Assembly: GCA_013202285.1 (NCBI GenBank)
Contig: JABMRV010000113.1
Location: 1-45,219, forward strand
DNA: 45,219 nt
Source of the DNA: a bacterium
Lineage (GTDB): Bacteria > Electryoneota > AABM5-125-24 > Hatepunaeales > Hatepunaeaceae
Reading direction: 5' to 3'
In this document: one piece after another, positions 26,399 through 41,400 of the stretch
How positions within the stretch are numbered: position 1 is the stretch's first letter
Layout of the letters: every line of letters starts with the position of its first letter
Made by a program: the position numbers and the translations under genes
Notes under the pieces: model-generated
What the model saw: the letters and a program-made list of their open reading frames with translations, nothing else
The model's database searches: none
Told to the model about the DNA's origin: nothing

Positions 26399-26430
26399 TT
26401 TGATACTTAATACATAATTCACTATATTTA
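26399..26430 (+). promoter_or_regulatory. Candidate Bacteroidota-type promoter of the giant gene
   Basis: TTTG (26399-26402) is followed after 20 nt by TATATTTA (26423-26430). This matches the Bacteroidota sigma consensus TTTG-N19-TAnnTTTG at 7 of 8 bases in the -7 element. It lies about 70 bp upstream of the start at 26500. The region is AT-rich, so a chance match is possible. Confidence 0.35.
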
Positions 26431-26444
26431 AGTTTAGGTAATAT

Positions 26445-26459
26445 GTAGACTTTGTCTAC
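26445..26459. promoter_or_regulatory. Small inverted repeat in the giant-gene leader
   Basis: GTAGAC, TTT, GTCTAC lies 41 bp before the start codon, within the probable 5' leader. It could be an operator half-site pair or an mRNA hairpin. No T-tract follows it. Confidence 0.35.
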
Positions 26460-26499
26460 TCGTCTGAAAACGGAACAGGATAGTCTCAGGGAGGCTTTG

Positions 26500-29400
26500 A
26501 TGCGCTCTACCACCTTCTCCGGAATCGCAGTACTGCTACTTCTTTTCATAATGAGCATCTCGTCTGATGCACGTATTAGAAACGTGCCGAATGAATACGA
26601 GACCATCCAGGCTGGCATCGACGCAGCCTGGGAGGGCGATACCGTACTTGTCCAGCCCGATACATACCTTGAGAACCTCGATTTCATTGGAAAGAACATC
26701 GTTGTTGGAAGTCTCTACCTGACAACCGGAGAGGAAAGTTTCATCCGGGCGACTATAATCGACGGAGACAACAGCGGCAGAGTTGTTATCTTTCGCACCG
26801 GTGAGAGTTCTGAAGCAGTCCTGTGCGGTTTCACGCTACGCAACGGTACGGCTCCCTGGGGAGGTGGAATCTATGTGAATGCGAGTAACGGTGCTTGCAC
26901 TCCTACACTGGATCACCTGATTATCACTCAGAATAACGCCAGTCGGTATGGCGGCGGGATCTACAGCACTCAGGGTGCCAGTCCAATATTAGTCAACGTT
27001 ACTGTTTACGGTAACAGTGCAACTGACGGCTACGGTGGATTAGGAACCTTTGCTATTGCATCGACGGCGATTATCACCAACAGCATCTTCTGGGATAACG
27101 AACCGTTTGATATAGCGGGCAGTTTAACGATAACCTATTCCGATATCGAGGGTGGATACGGGGGTGAAGGAAATATCGACCAGGATCCGTTATTTGTCGA
27201 TCAGGATAACTCTGATTTCCGCTTAACAGAGAACAGTCCCTGCATCGACACAGGCGACCCGGATTCTCCGAATGATCCTGATGCTTCAAGATCGGATATG
27301 GGTGCGTTATTCTACAACCAGGGCAACGTGCGCGTATTTGTGGTTCCTGATGAATACGGGACGATTCAGGAGGCTATCGATGCCGCCGATGTCGGTGATA
27401 CTGTGCTGGTTAACTCGGGAACCTATACTGAGAACATCGATTTCATTGGCAAGGATATCGTCGTCGCCAGCCTCTATATATACACCAGTGACGAGGATTA
27501 TATACACGAGACGATAATCGACGGAGATCAGGCAGGCAGTGTAGTCACATTCAATAATGGCGAGACTGAAGATGCTGTGTTGATGGGCTTTACATTACAG
27601 AATGGTCAATCGGATGATCAGGGCGGCGGTATCTTCTGTGAATCGGCATCTCCTACACTGGTTGCGCTTGAAATAGAGAACAATCGGGCGCGTATGGGCG
27701 GCGGCATCCACTTATACGATTCAAACGCCAGACTTGAGTATATCGCGATAATCCAGAACAGCGCCGTCGATAATGGAGGTGGAATATTCTGCGAGGAATC
27801 CAGTCCGGCAATCTCAAACTGTACTATCGCCGGAAACAGCGCCGGTGACTTGGGGGGAGGTTTTTACTTTGCACATTCGTATCCGGTTCTGACGAATTGC
27901 ATTTTGTGGTCTAACGACCCTGAAGAGATTGAAGAAGACGGCTTTGATGACGATTATATAACAGTTACTTACAGCGATGTCCGGAATGGCTGGAATGGTG
28001 AAGGCAACATCGACGCCGACCCTCTGTTCGCCGACCCTGACAACGGCGATATTCACCTCACATGGGCGAACTGGCGCGATGAGGATGAGACTAGATCTCC
28101 CTGCATCGACGCCGGAGATCCGGGAAGAGTTGAAGATCCGGACGAAACGCCTGCGGATATGGGTGCCTATTACTGGCATCAGGAGCCTTACCGAGCGATA
28201 ATTCAGATCAACCCGATGAGCATCGATGCTCAAATCAGCACCGGTGAGACGGAGATTCATACTGTCAATATCGCCAATCAGGGCGATACTCTGCTCATTT
28301 TCCAAACCGGTATCGACATCACCCTTGAGCCGGAACTGCTGCCGAGGCGTGACAGACGCGGAGGTCCCGACGAGATAGAGTACGAGTGGCGCGATGACGA
28401 TGAAGAGGATGGACCCGATTACAACTGGATAGACGTCAGTAACGAGCAGGACGTTGTTGAGATAGGAATGGGTAACGACACCTGGCATGGACCGTTTGAT
28501 CTTGGCTTTGACTTTGAATTCTACGGTATCACCTACAGTTCGATAAAGATGTGTTCAAACGGCTGGGCGTCGTTCACACGCTCGGGGATTAACCATTCGT
28601 ATAACGGCTGGGACGAGCTGCCTTGCGAGTCCGCTCCCGAGGATTTTCTCGCTGTGGCAATGAGCGACTGGAATCCTGCCTCGGGAGGTGAATACTTCTT
28701 CTGGACTAACGATGAGATAGCGGTTCTGACTTGGGAGAATGTACCGCATTATACCGGCATGGGAAGTTGGACGTTTCAGATCGTTCTGACAGTCGGGGGG
28801 ATGATTAAATACCAGTACGCCGAAACCGGATCTCCTGATGGAGCGCAATTAGTCGGCGTACAGAATAACGATAAAACCCTCGGCTTTGAAATACTGCGCG
28901 ATGAGGAGGATTACCTAATTCCCGGTCGTGTCATCGGCATCTCGCGCGTTTGGGATGAGTGGATTCGCATCGTTCCGGCGGAAGGTGATATAGATATAGC
29001 CTCGAATAGCGATCTGGATGTCATAATTAATGCTGAAGCGCTCGTCGAGGGTAATTATGGCGCTGATATTCACTTCCTGTCCAACGATTCCGAGAATCCT
29101 GAAGTAGTCGTGTCAGTGTCGCTTGAAGTTGTCGGAATACCGGTGATCGATGTTGTCTGGGACAATGAGATAGGCTATCCTGACAGCGTTGACTGGAATT
29201 CAGCCTACGATCCGCTACTTGCCGGATACGGTTATGACATCACCATCAGCGTACTGAACGACGGTTCAGCCGAACTCAGCGTTGACAGTGTCAGGATTGA
29301 TAATGACGTCTTTCAGGTGGCAGATGATGTATTCACGGTATCACCGGGAAATCCTTATGAATTGGAGGTTACGTTACGATCCGATGAAGAGGGCAGGCAG

Positions 29401-32400
29401 GATGCGACACTTACAATTTATTCAAACGATCCTGACCGACCGAATTACGATCTGTTTCTCACCGGTACAACGATCATTCTCGCTCCCGATATCGACATTA
29501 CATGGGATGAAGCTGCCGGTTATCCCGACGTCGTGGACTGGAACCTTGTCTTTTCAGAGCTGTATTCGACCGCACCTTATGATATCCCCGTTGTAATACG
29601 CAACATCGGCAACCGCGCCCTCGAGATCACTGATATAACTTCCGATAACATAGCTTTCAGCGCCGATGCCGACTATTTACTCCTTGAACCGGATGAGACG
29701 AGAGAAGTGGTTCTCACCTTCCAGGCTGACGAGAGCGGTGAATACAACGCTGAGATCACCGTTCATAACAACACCCAAACCAATCCCGAATATCCGATAT
29801 CGGTTCACGCCTCGGCATTGAATCCGCCTGTAATCGATCTCGATCCCGAATCGGTAACCGACAGTCTCTATGTCGGATTGTTCGTTAGTCATACTATCAC
29901 TGTGACCAATGAAGGCGAAGCCGAACTGAGATTCTCTATCGACCATGAGATAGTCAATGAACCCGGTCAGGATGAAGTTGAACGGAGCCTGAGAAGAATA
30001 AACCAGCATGTACCCGAACGTGACGATGCCGGCGATGAACTGTATCAGGTTGACCATCCTTTCGGTGCAAGTCAGTACCTTAATCTCGCTCACGATCCTG
30101 AGAACAACTGGATGTGGGTGCAGCAGTATTTAAGTTCTCATCGCATGATTGCCTGGGATCTGGAAGGTTTCGATCCTGATGCGGGAGATCCGCCAGAGAT
30201 CCGCGCTGACTGGGACAATCCCGGTAATAACACCATGGATATCGCCTACCACAACGGGGTGATTTATGTGGTTGAACTGTGGGGTCAGTTCCTGGGTCGT
30301 TATGACGTCGATGGCAACGACCTCAATCAGCTTAATATCGATCTTGATGGTACAAGCGCCAACGGTGTGGCGGTCGATCACGATAATGAATTATTGCTTG
30401 TGGGAAGTCAAACTAATGGGGGATTATACGTCTTTGATCTGGATGGTAATCACATTGCAACTACCGGCGATATCCGGCAGATGATAGACGGTAATCCGTT
30501 TCATTCAATCGAATGGGTGAGCGATCACCGGGACGGTCAGTTATGGGTGAACAGTCAGGGACTTGCCTGGCAGGTTGCCGTTGATACCGACAATTGGGAG
30601 TTCATCGGCAATGACGCGGTACAAACCTTTAATACTCACTCCGCCACTCAGTATGACGGTATTGCCCATGATGGATATAACCTCTGGATTGCAGCGTTTA
30701 ATCAGTCGAATATCAAGGTTTACGATGACGGCATATATGAGTCATGGATTTACTATACCCCCAATTCAGGCACACTCGCCGATCTGGAGGACCTTGAGGT
30801 CATCTTGACTCTTGATGCACGGGGTAAAGCCGAGGGTTCTTATGAAGCCAATCTGGTTTTCAGTTCCAATGATCCACTTAGTCCGGAAACCCTTCTAAAC
30901 GTGCGACTTTTTATCACCGAAACCCCAAGCCTGACTGTCGAATGGGATATCGATTTCGGCTTTCCCGACGAAGTGAACTGGAACGATGCCTACCCCGACC
31001 TGTACAATGATACTCCCTATGATATTGAACTCACACTGATAAATAACTCCGGAGATGCGATAAACGTCGATGCCATAGATTTCGCGGGCGCAGGCGGACA
31101 ATTCTACAGTGCTGACAGGGATCAATTCAGCATCGCTACCGGTGAACAGACCACGATAACCGTGACCCTCGAAGCAGGTGAATCGGGCAACCATCCATCG
31201 ACGATGACGATTCACTCGGACGCTCCCGGAATTGGGGAATACCCGGTTGAGCTTACCGGGCAGACTTTAAGTGCACCGGCGATCTCAATCGATCCGGAGA
31301 ATCTCCATGACGACCTGATAACCGGTGAGGTTGCTTATCACAACCTGAATATTGCCAACGGCGGTGAGAGTCAACTTCGGTTCACTATTACTTCGGTCTC
31401 AATTTCAGAACCTGAGCGAGATAACCTTGAACGAGTACTACGTCCCGCGGGTGGAAAATCCGCTCCCTATCGTGACGATCTGGGTGAAATAGTCGATCAA
31501 GTTGCCTTTAACCGGATAGGTTCCGGAGCTTACAAGAACGGTATTGCCTGGGATTGGGATAACCGCTGGATGTGGCTGTCGAGCTATAATCCCCAGGGTA
31601 TCGGAGCGGTCGATCCTTCGGATAATTACCAGGAGGTGCGTTGGGTTGACACCAATGAGAGACCGATGGGCACCGGTTGGCATAATGGTCTGCTCTATGT
31701 GGAATTCTGGCCCAATAATTATCTCACCTTATTTGATTCCGATCTGAATGAGAAGAGGACAATCGACCTTGTTTCCCGCGCTACTGCAATGGATTGTGCT
31801 GATGATTTTATCATCTACATAACCGATACGAACTGGAATATTGAGATAATGGATTATACCGGCAACAGCATTGCAACAATTCAGGCTAATGATTATCGCG
31901 GATTGATAAACAACGGCACTCCGCGCAGCCTCTGCTGGGTGGATGAACACTCGGAAGGTCAACTATGGTTGAACACGACTCGACATATCTGGCAGCTTGA
32001 TATAGATACCGATAATTGGGAGGTCAACGGTCTGATCTCGGATTTCGTATGGGATAACGGCAGTGAAGACTGGGACGGTATCGGTCACGATGGCAGTAAT
32101 CTCTGGCTGGGTGCTCGAGCGCAGTCCGATTATTTTATCGTGGACGATGGAGTCACGGAACTGTTCTGGCTGAGTACCGACATCACTGAGGGGGAGATCG
32201 CCGGTGAGAGCAATCTCGATGTTACCGTTATCCTCAGCGCAAGGTGGCTGATAGGTGGTGACTATGTAGGTCAACTCGTAATTGACAGCAATGACCCTAT
32301 CAACTCCGAAGTGATCTTCCCCGTCACCATGACGGTAGAGGATGCTCCCGATATCGAAGTAACCTGGGACGAAGATTACGGCTATCCCATCGAGATCGAC

Positions 32401-35400
32401 TGGAACCTCGTAGAACCCGGCGGTATTTATACTAACCAGACCTACAGTTTTACTGTAAGGGCTTACAGTTCCGGCGTAACCACACTCGAAGTTGATGAAA
32501 CAAGCGTCGATGATGAAGCCTTCTCGGCTGATGCGGATGCGTTTACGCTTGAACCGGAAGAATATCTCGATATCGAACTGACTTTCGATCCCGGTCGTGA
32601 CGGCGAATACAATGCTGTCCTAACCTTCTTAAGCAACTCGGAAGTACATCCCGAATTAAGGATCGATATGCACGCCACGGTTGAGAATGCACCTGAGATA
32701 CGTGTTTCTCCCGTCGAGATTACAGAAACTCTGAGAATAGAGGAGACAGCACAGCATAACATAACTGTTGAAAACCTTGGTGATGCTCTTCTCCGTTTCG
32801 ATACTGAAATAGAGATTCTTTCTGAACCGGAACGTGACTATAATCACCGCGCACTTCGCAGGATCGATGGTTCGACCGGTCTGCGCAGAGATGATCTCGG
32901 TGAGGTATTAGCCACCGTAAACTGGAGCAATGCGGGAGCGAATGACTATAAGGGTGGTGTCGCCTGGGATTGGGACAACCAGTGGATGTGGCTGACAACT
33001 TATACGAATAACATGATCGGTGCAGTCTCATTCTCGGATGACTATGAAGAGGTCGTCGAGGAGATATCGTGGAACTCCACCCAGCCGATGGGTGCAGCGG
33101 TAATGAACGGTGTACTTTATAATATTCACTGGACTCAACAGACGCTCGATAGATGGGACTTTGACGGAAACTCTTTAGATCCACTCGCTATCGGTGGAAT
33201 TCAGACCCCTACAGCCCTCGCAAGCAGTCCTGACCAGAATATATTATTTGTTATGGAAGGTTTAAATAATTTCGTTATTCACGTGCTTGAGGTGGACGGT
33301 GATAATGTCAATGAAATCGGTGTTATCGACTGGCGCCAGGGAGCGCTCAGTGGTCAGGGAAGCCGCAGCATCAATTGGGTGGACAAGCACCCCGACGGTC
33401 AATTATGGATAAACACCTCCGGTCATATCTGGCAGCTTCTCGTGAACGCTGAGGATTGGGAGGTCGTAGAGATAGCACAGGACTTCGATTTTGACAATGG
33501 CGGCGATCAATGGTGCGGAATCGGACATGACGGGCATAACCTCTGGCTTGGCGCCAGGACTCGCGCTGATTACGCTATTGTTGACGACAACATCACGGAG
33601 TTATACTGGCTGATGCTCGAACCGCGTGACGGCGAAGTTCCGAGCGGAGAAAACAACAGTATGGATCTGACATTGACGCTTAACGCGACGGGATTGATAG
33701 AAGGACGCTACGAAGCGGACATACATTTCCTCTCCAATGATCCATTCAATCAGGTCGTCGATGTCAATGTAGTTCTTAATGTGGTTCCGGCTCCCGATAT
33801 TGAAATCAGTTGGGGATTTGTCGATCCGGAAGAATCCGATCTCGTTGACTGGAACCGGTTCCACGCCGAGATGTTTGCTGGCGTCGAGTACCGCGTGCCT
33901 GTATCGGTTCGCAATGTCGGCGGCGCTACGCTTGATGTTTCGGAGATAATCTCCGATGTGGGTGAATTCAGCGCCGACCCGAACCAACTTTCTCTTAACC
34001 CGGATGAGGAGGTTGAGATCGAGTTTGTATTATTCGATCAGCAGGCAGGTGAATTCAACGGTGTGATGAGCTTCATCAGCAACGATCCCGATGAGGGTGA
34101 ATTCACACTCCGGCTCCATGCATTAACAACGCCACCTCCGCAGATAGAACTGGATACCTATGAGATCCTGACTGAGTTAGAGATCGGTGATGAGGAGTAT
34201 CACCCGGTAAATATTGCCAATACGGGACTGGTGGAACTGCGCTGGTGGAGTTCCATAGAAGTGATGAATGAGCCTGACCGCGACCGGTTTGACCGGTCAT
34301 TACGACGCATTGATACAGGAGCGCACGGACGGCGAGATGCCACCGGTGACGTGGTAACGACCTTCTCCTGGGGGAGGAGTGGGAGTGGAATACATAAAGC
34401 CGGTATCACCTGGGACAGCGACAACGAATGGATGTGGCTCACCAGTTTTAACCGGGACTACCTCGGAGCTGTCGATCCGGCGGACGATTTCAATGAGGTC
34501 ATCGCCTGGCAGCCTGACGGTCAGCATCCGATGGGAGCGGCGTGGATCGAAGGCAATATCTATATCGTCAACTGGGCGCAGAACTGGTTAGGCATCTGGG
34601 ACAGTGACGGCAACAACCTGGGCAGCTTCGACTCGCCTGTTCACCCATTGTCAGTGTCAGCCACAGGTGAATATCTGCTGATTATGACCGATACTGGAAA
34701 CCGCGATATCAGCGTGTTGACTTTGGAAGGTGAAATAATCGGTACGATAGACGATTACCAGCAGTTTATCAACGGTGAATCGGCAAGCTTTGAGTGGGTC
34801 GATCTGCATCCGGGCGGTGAACTATGGGTGAACACACCCGGACATATCTACCAGATCGACGTCGATGAAAACTGGCAAGCAACCGGACTAATGCAGGATT
34901 TCGAATGGGCTGGCAACCAGGTGTGGGACGGGATCGGTCATGACGGCGATAACCTCTGGCTCGGCGGATGGAATCAGGCGGAGTACATCATCGTCGAAGA
35001 CGGGATTGAAGAACTGCACTGGCTGACAATCCTCCCTTCGCGAGGAATCGTCGATGCCGAGAGCAATATGGATTTTGTTCTAACACTAAGTGCCGTTGAC
35101 CTTGTGATCGGGATTTACGAAGCCGATCTGCATATCCTGTCGAATGATCCGGATGACTCCGACCTGATTGTGTATGTATATATGGAGGTCAACGAGACTG
35201 AAGTTTCGGTTGAACCGGATCATCTCGATTTCGAGGACGTGATCTTATGGCAAAGTTCCATCATGGATATAACTGTACGCAATCTCGGTAATACTCCCGT
35301 GACGGTGACGGACGTTTCGGTAATCGGAGAGTATTTCAGCACTGATTTCGCCGGTGAGTTCACGATTCAGCCGGACAATGTCGAGCTGATTGCGGTGGAA

Positions 35401-38400
35401 TTCGCACCTGAAGAAGAGGACGATTTCATCGGGCGGGTGACGATATCGACGGATGTTCAGGATCAGGCGGAATTTATCGTTGATTTGAGCGGCTCGGGCA
35501 TCTATGAGAACCACGCGCCGGTGGTGGACGAGCCTATTGATGACGTGGTTGTAGATGAAGATTTCAACCCGTTTATCGTCGTCGATCTCGACGATGTTTT
35601 CTCGGATCCAGATCTGGATGAATTGACTTACACTGCCGTAAGCGATAACGTAAATTTGACCACGTCAATAATCGATCTTTCACTGCTACAGATTGACAGC
35701 GCACCGGACTGGAATGGTCAGGCTGAGGTTACCGTAACTGCTGAGGATGGATCTGAGGAGCGTGATGCCGGTCCTGTGCGCCGGTTGCGTGCAGTTGTTC
35801 GCCGTCACCCCCCCCGACGAGACCTTACTGCGCAAACCGCTTTCACGGTAACGGTTCGCCCGATAAACGATTCTCCAGAATGGGTACAGGTTCCAGAGAG
35901 CGTCGAGGCTGACGAGAACGAGGCAATTCAGTTCATCGTTGTAGGCAGAGACGTTGACAGCGATATAACCATCTCCTACCAATCCGCTGACCTTCCCAAT
36001 GATGTAGGTTATAATTTTGATGGCGACGACACCGGAACCTTCACCTGGCAGACCGACAACAACGATGCCGGAAGCTACACCGCCACCTTTACGCTCTCCG
36101 ACGGCGAAGATAATGTAGTCGCGGATGTTCTCATCGATGTTAATGATGTGAATCGTCCACCTGTGTTGACAGGCATCGGTAATCTCGAATTGATGGAGTG
36201 GATTGAATTTACACTGCAACTCGATGCAAACGATCCCGACGGCGACAACCTCACTTTCGAGGCTGAGAACCTGCCGGCAGGAGCAACCCTTGTGGATGAC
36301 CTGTTCAGTTGGACGCCCGACAACGATCAGGTTGGTGTATATAACAACATAATCTTCAGAGTTTGGGACGACGGCGATCCGCGCATGTCGGACGAGGATA
36401 CGATAACCATCACTGTCAATCAGGTGGGAACTCCGATTATCTCGATAACGCCTGCTGAGTTATATTTCAGTCTGCTGCGGGTCGATGAGAGTAAGGATTT
36501 AACCCTCAAGATATTCAACTTCGGAAACGCTGAACTGACAGTATCGGAAATAACGATACAGGGCGACTATTTCAGCAGTGATTTCGGTGGCGAGTTTGTC
36601 ATTCAAGCAGGCGACAGCTCGGAAGTCGTGGTCACGTTTGCCCCGCAGGAAGTCGGTGTTCTTGAAGCGACAATGACCATCATATCTGATGATCCTTCCA
36701 TTGGTAATCTGACCGTGTCTCTCACCGGAATTGGCAGGCAAAGTGAATTACGGGTGAATGAAACCGGTTCTTTACTCGAATTTTTCGCCGGAAATGAAGA
36801 GAATTGCGCTTATGACAACTGGATCAGCCACGTTTCGGAAGCTTATTACAGTGAGGACGATTACGATGATAACATGGAACCAGCGCCTCCTGAACTTGAC
36901 ATGGAAAATAACGATTTCGGTTCCTACCAGATTGTAGATGATCTCCTGGATGCTGACCAGATTCTATCGGACTGGTCTTTCATCTTCAGGTCATTGATTA
37001 ATGATAATCCTGGTGCTGCGGAAACCAGGTTAGCCAATTCATGGTTCTCAAACCATTATGATCTTGTGGAACTCGATGACGACGGGAAGGCATATTATAT
37101 CCTGCGTGAAGGACTTAATAACGATTTCGATGGAAACTTCTCGGATGAGGCTGGTGACGATGTGTATGGAAGTTTCGACCTCGGTTGGGGACTTTACATT
37201 TTTAATCCTTCTGCAGCCAATCCGAGTGTGGTTATCGAGATGGTTCACCCCTGCTATGATTTCACAGCTCCCCATATTGCTGTCGATGCCTTTATAAACA
37301 TCGATGCCGGTCTGTTCTTCGCCGCCGGCGCAAGCCGTATGAAAGTTTTCGATGGTGATGAATATGATGTTAATAATTCCTTATCGGATCCATCGCGAAT
37401 CGCCAGAAGCCCACTCCACGAAGCTCATAAAGCCGCAGTCGATCTGATCGATGATGAGTTTGTGATCCAGGTCCACAGTTATGATGTCGATAAGCACCCG
37501 AATTCAAAACCCATCGAGTTATCCGCCGGTCACGATAATAGCAATGGGTATCCCTACGATGATTATGATGAAAAACCCAACCAGCCGTTGATGGATGTCG
37601 ATTATTACTACGATATTCTCAGCATAACCCCCCTCTATCCGGTTCCACAGGATTTCTACGGTCAGCATCAGGCAGTTCGCGTCGAGGACTTCTTCGCGGC
37701 AAATTATCAATACTATGACCTTGCTGATTATTACTATAACGGCGGAAACATTCGGATCTATGACCATGTAGATCTTCCCGGTTCGGCTATTAACGTTCAG
37801 TCGATTTATTCGCATGACAGAAACAGATACGATCCCGCCAATGGACTTGAGAATTGGCTTCACATTGAAATGGACGAATTCCCCGATGTTATCAAAGACC
37901 AGAACCTTGGAGGGACCGTACACGGCAGCCTGCTGGAATTCTACGATGTCAATGTAAATTCTCCGGCTGTACCGACTCATGTGAATTTTGCTCCTGTTGT
38001 CCAATTCTACCGTCCGCTGTTCGAAGCGGTGAGAACTTATTACGACCATCCTCGACTGCACCATGTCCCCGGAGATTACGATACTATCCAGGAAGCCATT
38101 AATGCTTCATTCGGCGGTGACACGGTACTCGTCCATCCCGGCACTTATGTTGAAAATATTGATTTCATTGGTAAGAATATTATTGTCGGGAGTCTCTACC
38201 TGACCACTGGAGAGGTTGAATACATCGATTCTACCGTAATCGACGGCGATGCAAACGGCGGGAGTGTTACCAGATTTATTAATGGTGAAACCGAAAGCGC
38301 TATCTTGACGGGCTTTACAATCCGCAATGCCGATACCGACTACGGCGGTGGCGTATATATCAGAGGTTCCAGTCCGACATTAGATCACCTCGTTATTACG

Positions 38401-41400
38401 GAAAACAGAACAAGTGCCAGAGGAGCGGGAATCTATGCCACCAGCGGATCAAATCCGGTAATAGCCCATGTGACTGCCTATGGAAACATAGCACAACAAG
38501 GTAATGGCGGGATAAACGTTTTTAACAATTCAGGCGCTGATATAGTCAACAGCATTTTCTGGGGCAACGAACCTGTCGGATTGTCAGCCGATTTGAGTGT
38601 CACTTATTGCGATGTCGAGGGTGGATATGCCGGAACGGGTAATATAGACAATAATCCACTATTCGTCGATGCCGATAACGATAATTTACACCTTGGCGGA
38701 GGCAGTCCATGCATTGATACCGGCGACCCGGATTCTCCAACTGATCCGGACAACTCACGAGCCGATATGGGTGCATTCTATTTCCTTGATGAAGAGCTGC
38801 CCGATATCTCCCTATCGTCCGACACACTTGATTTCGGTGTGGTGGAAATCGGTCAGAATAGAGTATTAATCCTGACCATTTCAAATATTGGCGGCGCCGA
38901 CCTGAGGATCTCCGACATTTCTGTAGATAACAACCGGTTCAATACTGATTTTGAAAACACGGAGGTTATCGAACCCGATGGCAGTTATCAACTGTCCGTA
39001 ACTTTCCATCCCGAAACTTCGGGAGATTACACCGCGACCCTGACCATCACATCGAACGATCCGGACGAAAGCGTGCTGGATGTAGGATTAATCGGAACGG
39101 GAGCAAATCGCGCACCTGTCCTCACTGTCATCGGGGATCTCGAATTAACTGAGGGTGAAGAGTTCACTCTACAGCTCGATGCAATCGACCCCGACGGCGA
39201 CAACCTCACCTTTGAGGCGGAAAACCTACCTCTGGGTGCAGAACTAAATGGTGATATGTTCAGCTGGACACCTGGAGACAATCAGGCTGGAACCTATAAT
39301 GGAGTGATTTTCCGCGTCTGGGACGACGGCGATCCCCGCATGTTTGACGAGGAGACGATTACTATCACGGTGAACGAGACTAACCAACAGCCTGTTCTGA
39401 CTCATATCGGCAGCCTCTCGTTGGATGAGAGTGAGGAATTCACTCTGCAACTCGAAGCGAGCGATCCCGACGGCGACAACCTCACCTTTGAGGCTGAGAA
39501 CCTGCCTGAAGGCGCAACCCTCGAAAATGATCTGTTTATTTGGACGCCAAGGGACGACCAGATCGGTATTTATATGGGTGTTGTCTTTCGCGTATGGGAC
39601 GATGGTGATCCCCGCATGTCGGACGAGGAGACGATTATTATTACAGTGGGCGATGTCAACCACCCACCCGATTTCCCGGAAATTGGAGTCTGGAGCATGA
39701 ACGAGACCGAGTACTTCAGCAGGACACTTCGGGCGACCGATCCCGATGGCGATAATCTGACCTTTGAAGCCGAAAACCTGCCGGAAGGATCCGCTCTTGA
39801 AGACGACCTATTTACCTGGCAATCGACATTCGACCAATCGGGAACTTATGAGGATGTAATATTCCGCGTCTGGGATGATGGCGATCCGCGGCTGTCGGCA
39901 GAGCAGAGCGTGACTATAATAGTCTTTAATGTCAACAGACCTCCTGTCATGGAACCGCTCGGTAACTATGAGGTTGATGAGTGCGTGGAATTGGTCATCC
40001 AGTTCGAATGGAGTGATCCGGACGGTGATAATGTGAGCTTCGTAGCCGATACTCTTCCTGAAGGCGCAGTAATCGAGGGTGACGTTTTCAGGTGGACGCC
40101 GGATTCCGATCAGATTGGTACGCATGATATAGCCTTCTTGGCGCTGGATGACGGCGACCTGCCGATGTGGTCCTTTCCTCCGAGACCCTGCACGATCACC
40201 GTTAACCTCGCTAATAATCCTCCTGTCCTGATGGAGATTGGTGAATCCGGCTGGATCTATGGGCAAGAGGGTTACGAGATTGAGTTCCAGTTGTTCGCTT
40301 TTGATTCGGACGGAGACAACCTGACCTTCGAAGCCGAGAACCTGCCTGAAGGAGCAACCCTTGAAGGTGACATGTTTAACTGGACGCCAGGTCTCGTTCA
40401 GGCGGGCATTCACGAAGGAGTAATCTTCCGCGTCTGGGACGACGGTACACCTTCGAAATCTGATGAGCAGGTTGTATCGATCTGGGTTCTTGAATTCAAC
40501 CGACCGCCGGTGATGACGGATATCGAGGATCAGGTCCTCACGGGAGGATTGGAGTTTGTTCTTGAAATTGAAGCTTCCGACCCGGATGGTGATGATTTAT
40601 TCTATGAAGCTTATCAGGGAGATTTCGCACCACTGCCTCCTGGAGCGAATATGGCAGGCAGTGTCTTTACCTGGACTCCCAGTAACGATCAGGCTGGTGA
40701 TCACGAGGGGATCGTTTTTCGAGTCTGGGACAACGGTCCCGGTTATTTATCGGACGCGGATACGATCACTATAACCGTTCTCGAAGGCAATCGTCCGCCG
40801 GTTCTAAGTGAGGTTGGTGAAGCCGGCTGGATCTGGGGACGGGAGGGTGTCGAGATTGAGTTCCAGTTGATCGCTGACGATCCCGATGGAAACAACCTGA
40901 CCTTCGAAGCCGAGAATCTGCCTGAAGGAGCAACTCTTGAGGATGACCTGTTTAACTGGACACCCGGTCTTGACCAGGCGGACACCTACGAAGGAGTAAT
41001 CTTCCGTGTCTGGGATGACGGCGATCCTTCGATGTTTGATGAGCAGGTCGTATCATTCTACATCGGTGAATTCAACCGACCACCGGTGATGACGGATATC
41101 GAGGATCAGGTCATATCGGCAGGCGAGGAATTAGTCATTGAGATTGAAGCCTTCGATCCTGATGGGGACGATCTTTTCTACCATGTTTACGCACAGCCAT
41201 TACAAGAGTTGCCTGTCGGAATGGAAATGGAAGGTAATATTTTCACCTGGACGCCTGATTACGATCAGGTCGGGGATCACGGGGGGATTAATTTCGGGGT
41301 CTGGGATAACGGTCCCGGCTATCTACATGTAAACAAAACGATCACTATAACCGTGCTCGACGCCAATCAGCCACCGATAATGTCCGTCGCCAACGTTATA

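Noticed and set aside
25917-26699. Minus-strand ORF of 260 aa
   Set aside because: Antisense to the conserved MATE C-terminal half and the start of the giant gene; no family resemblance.
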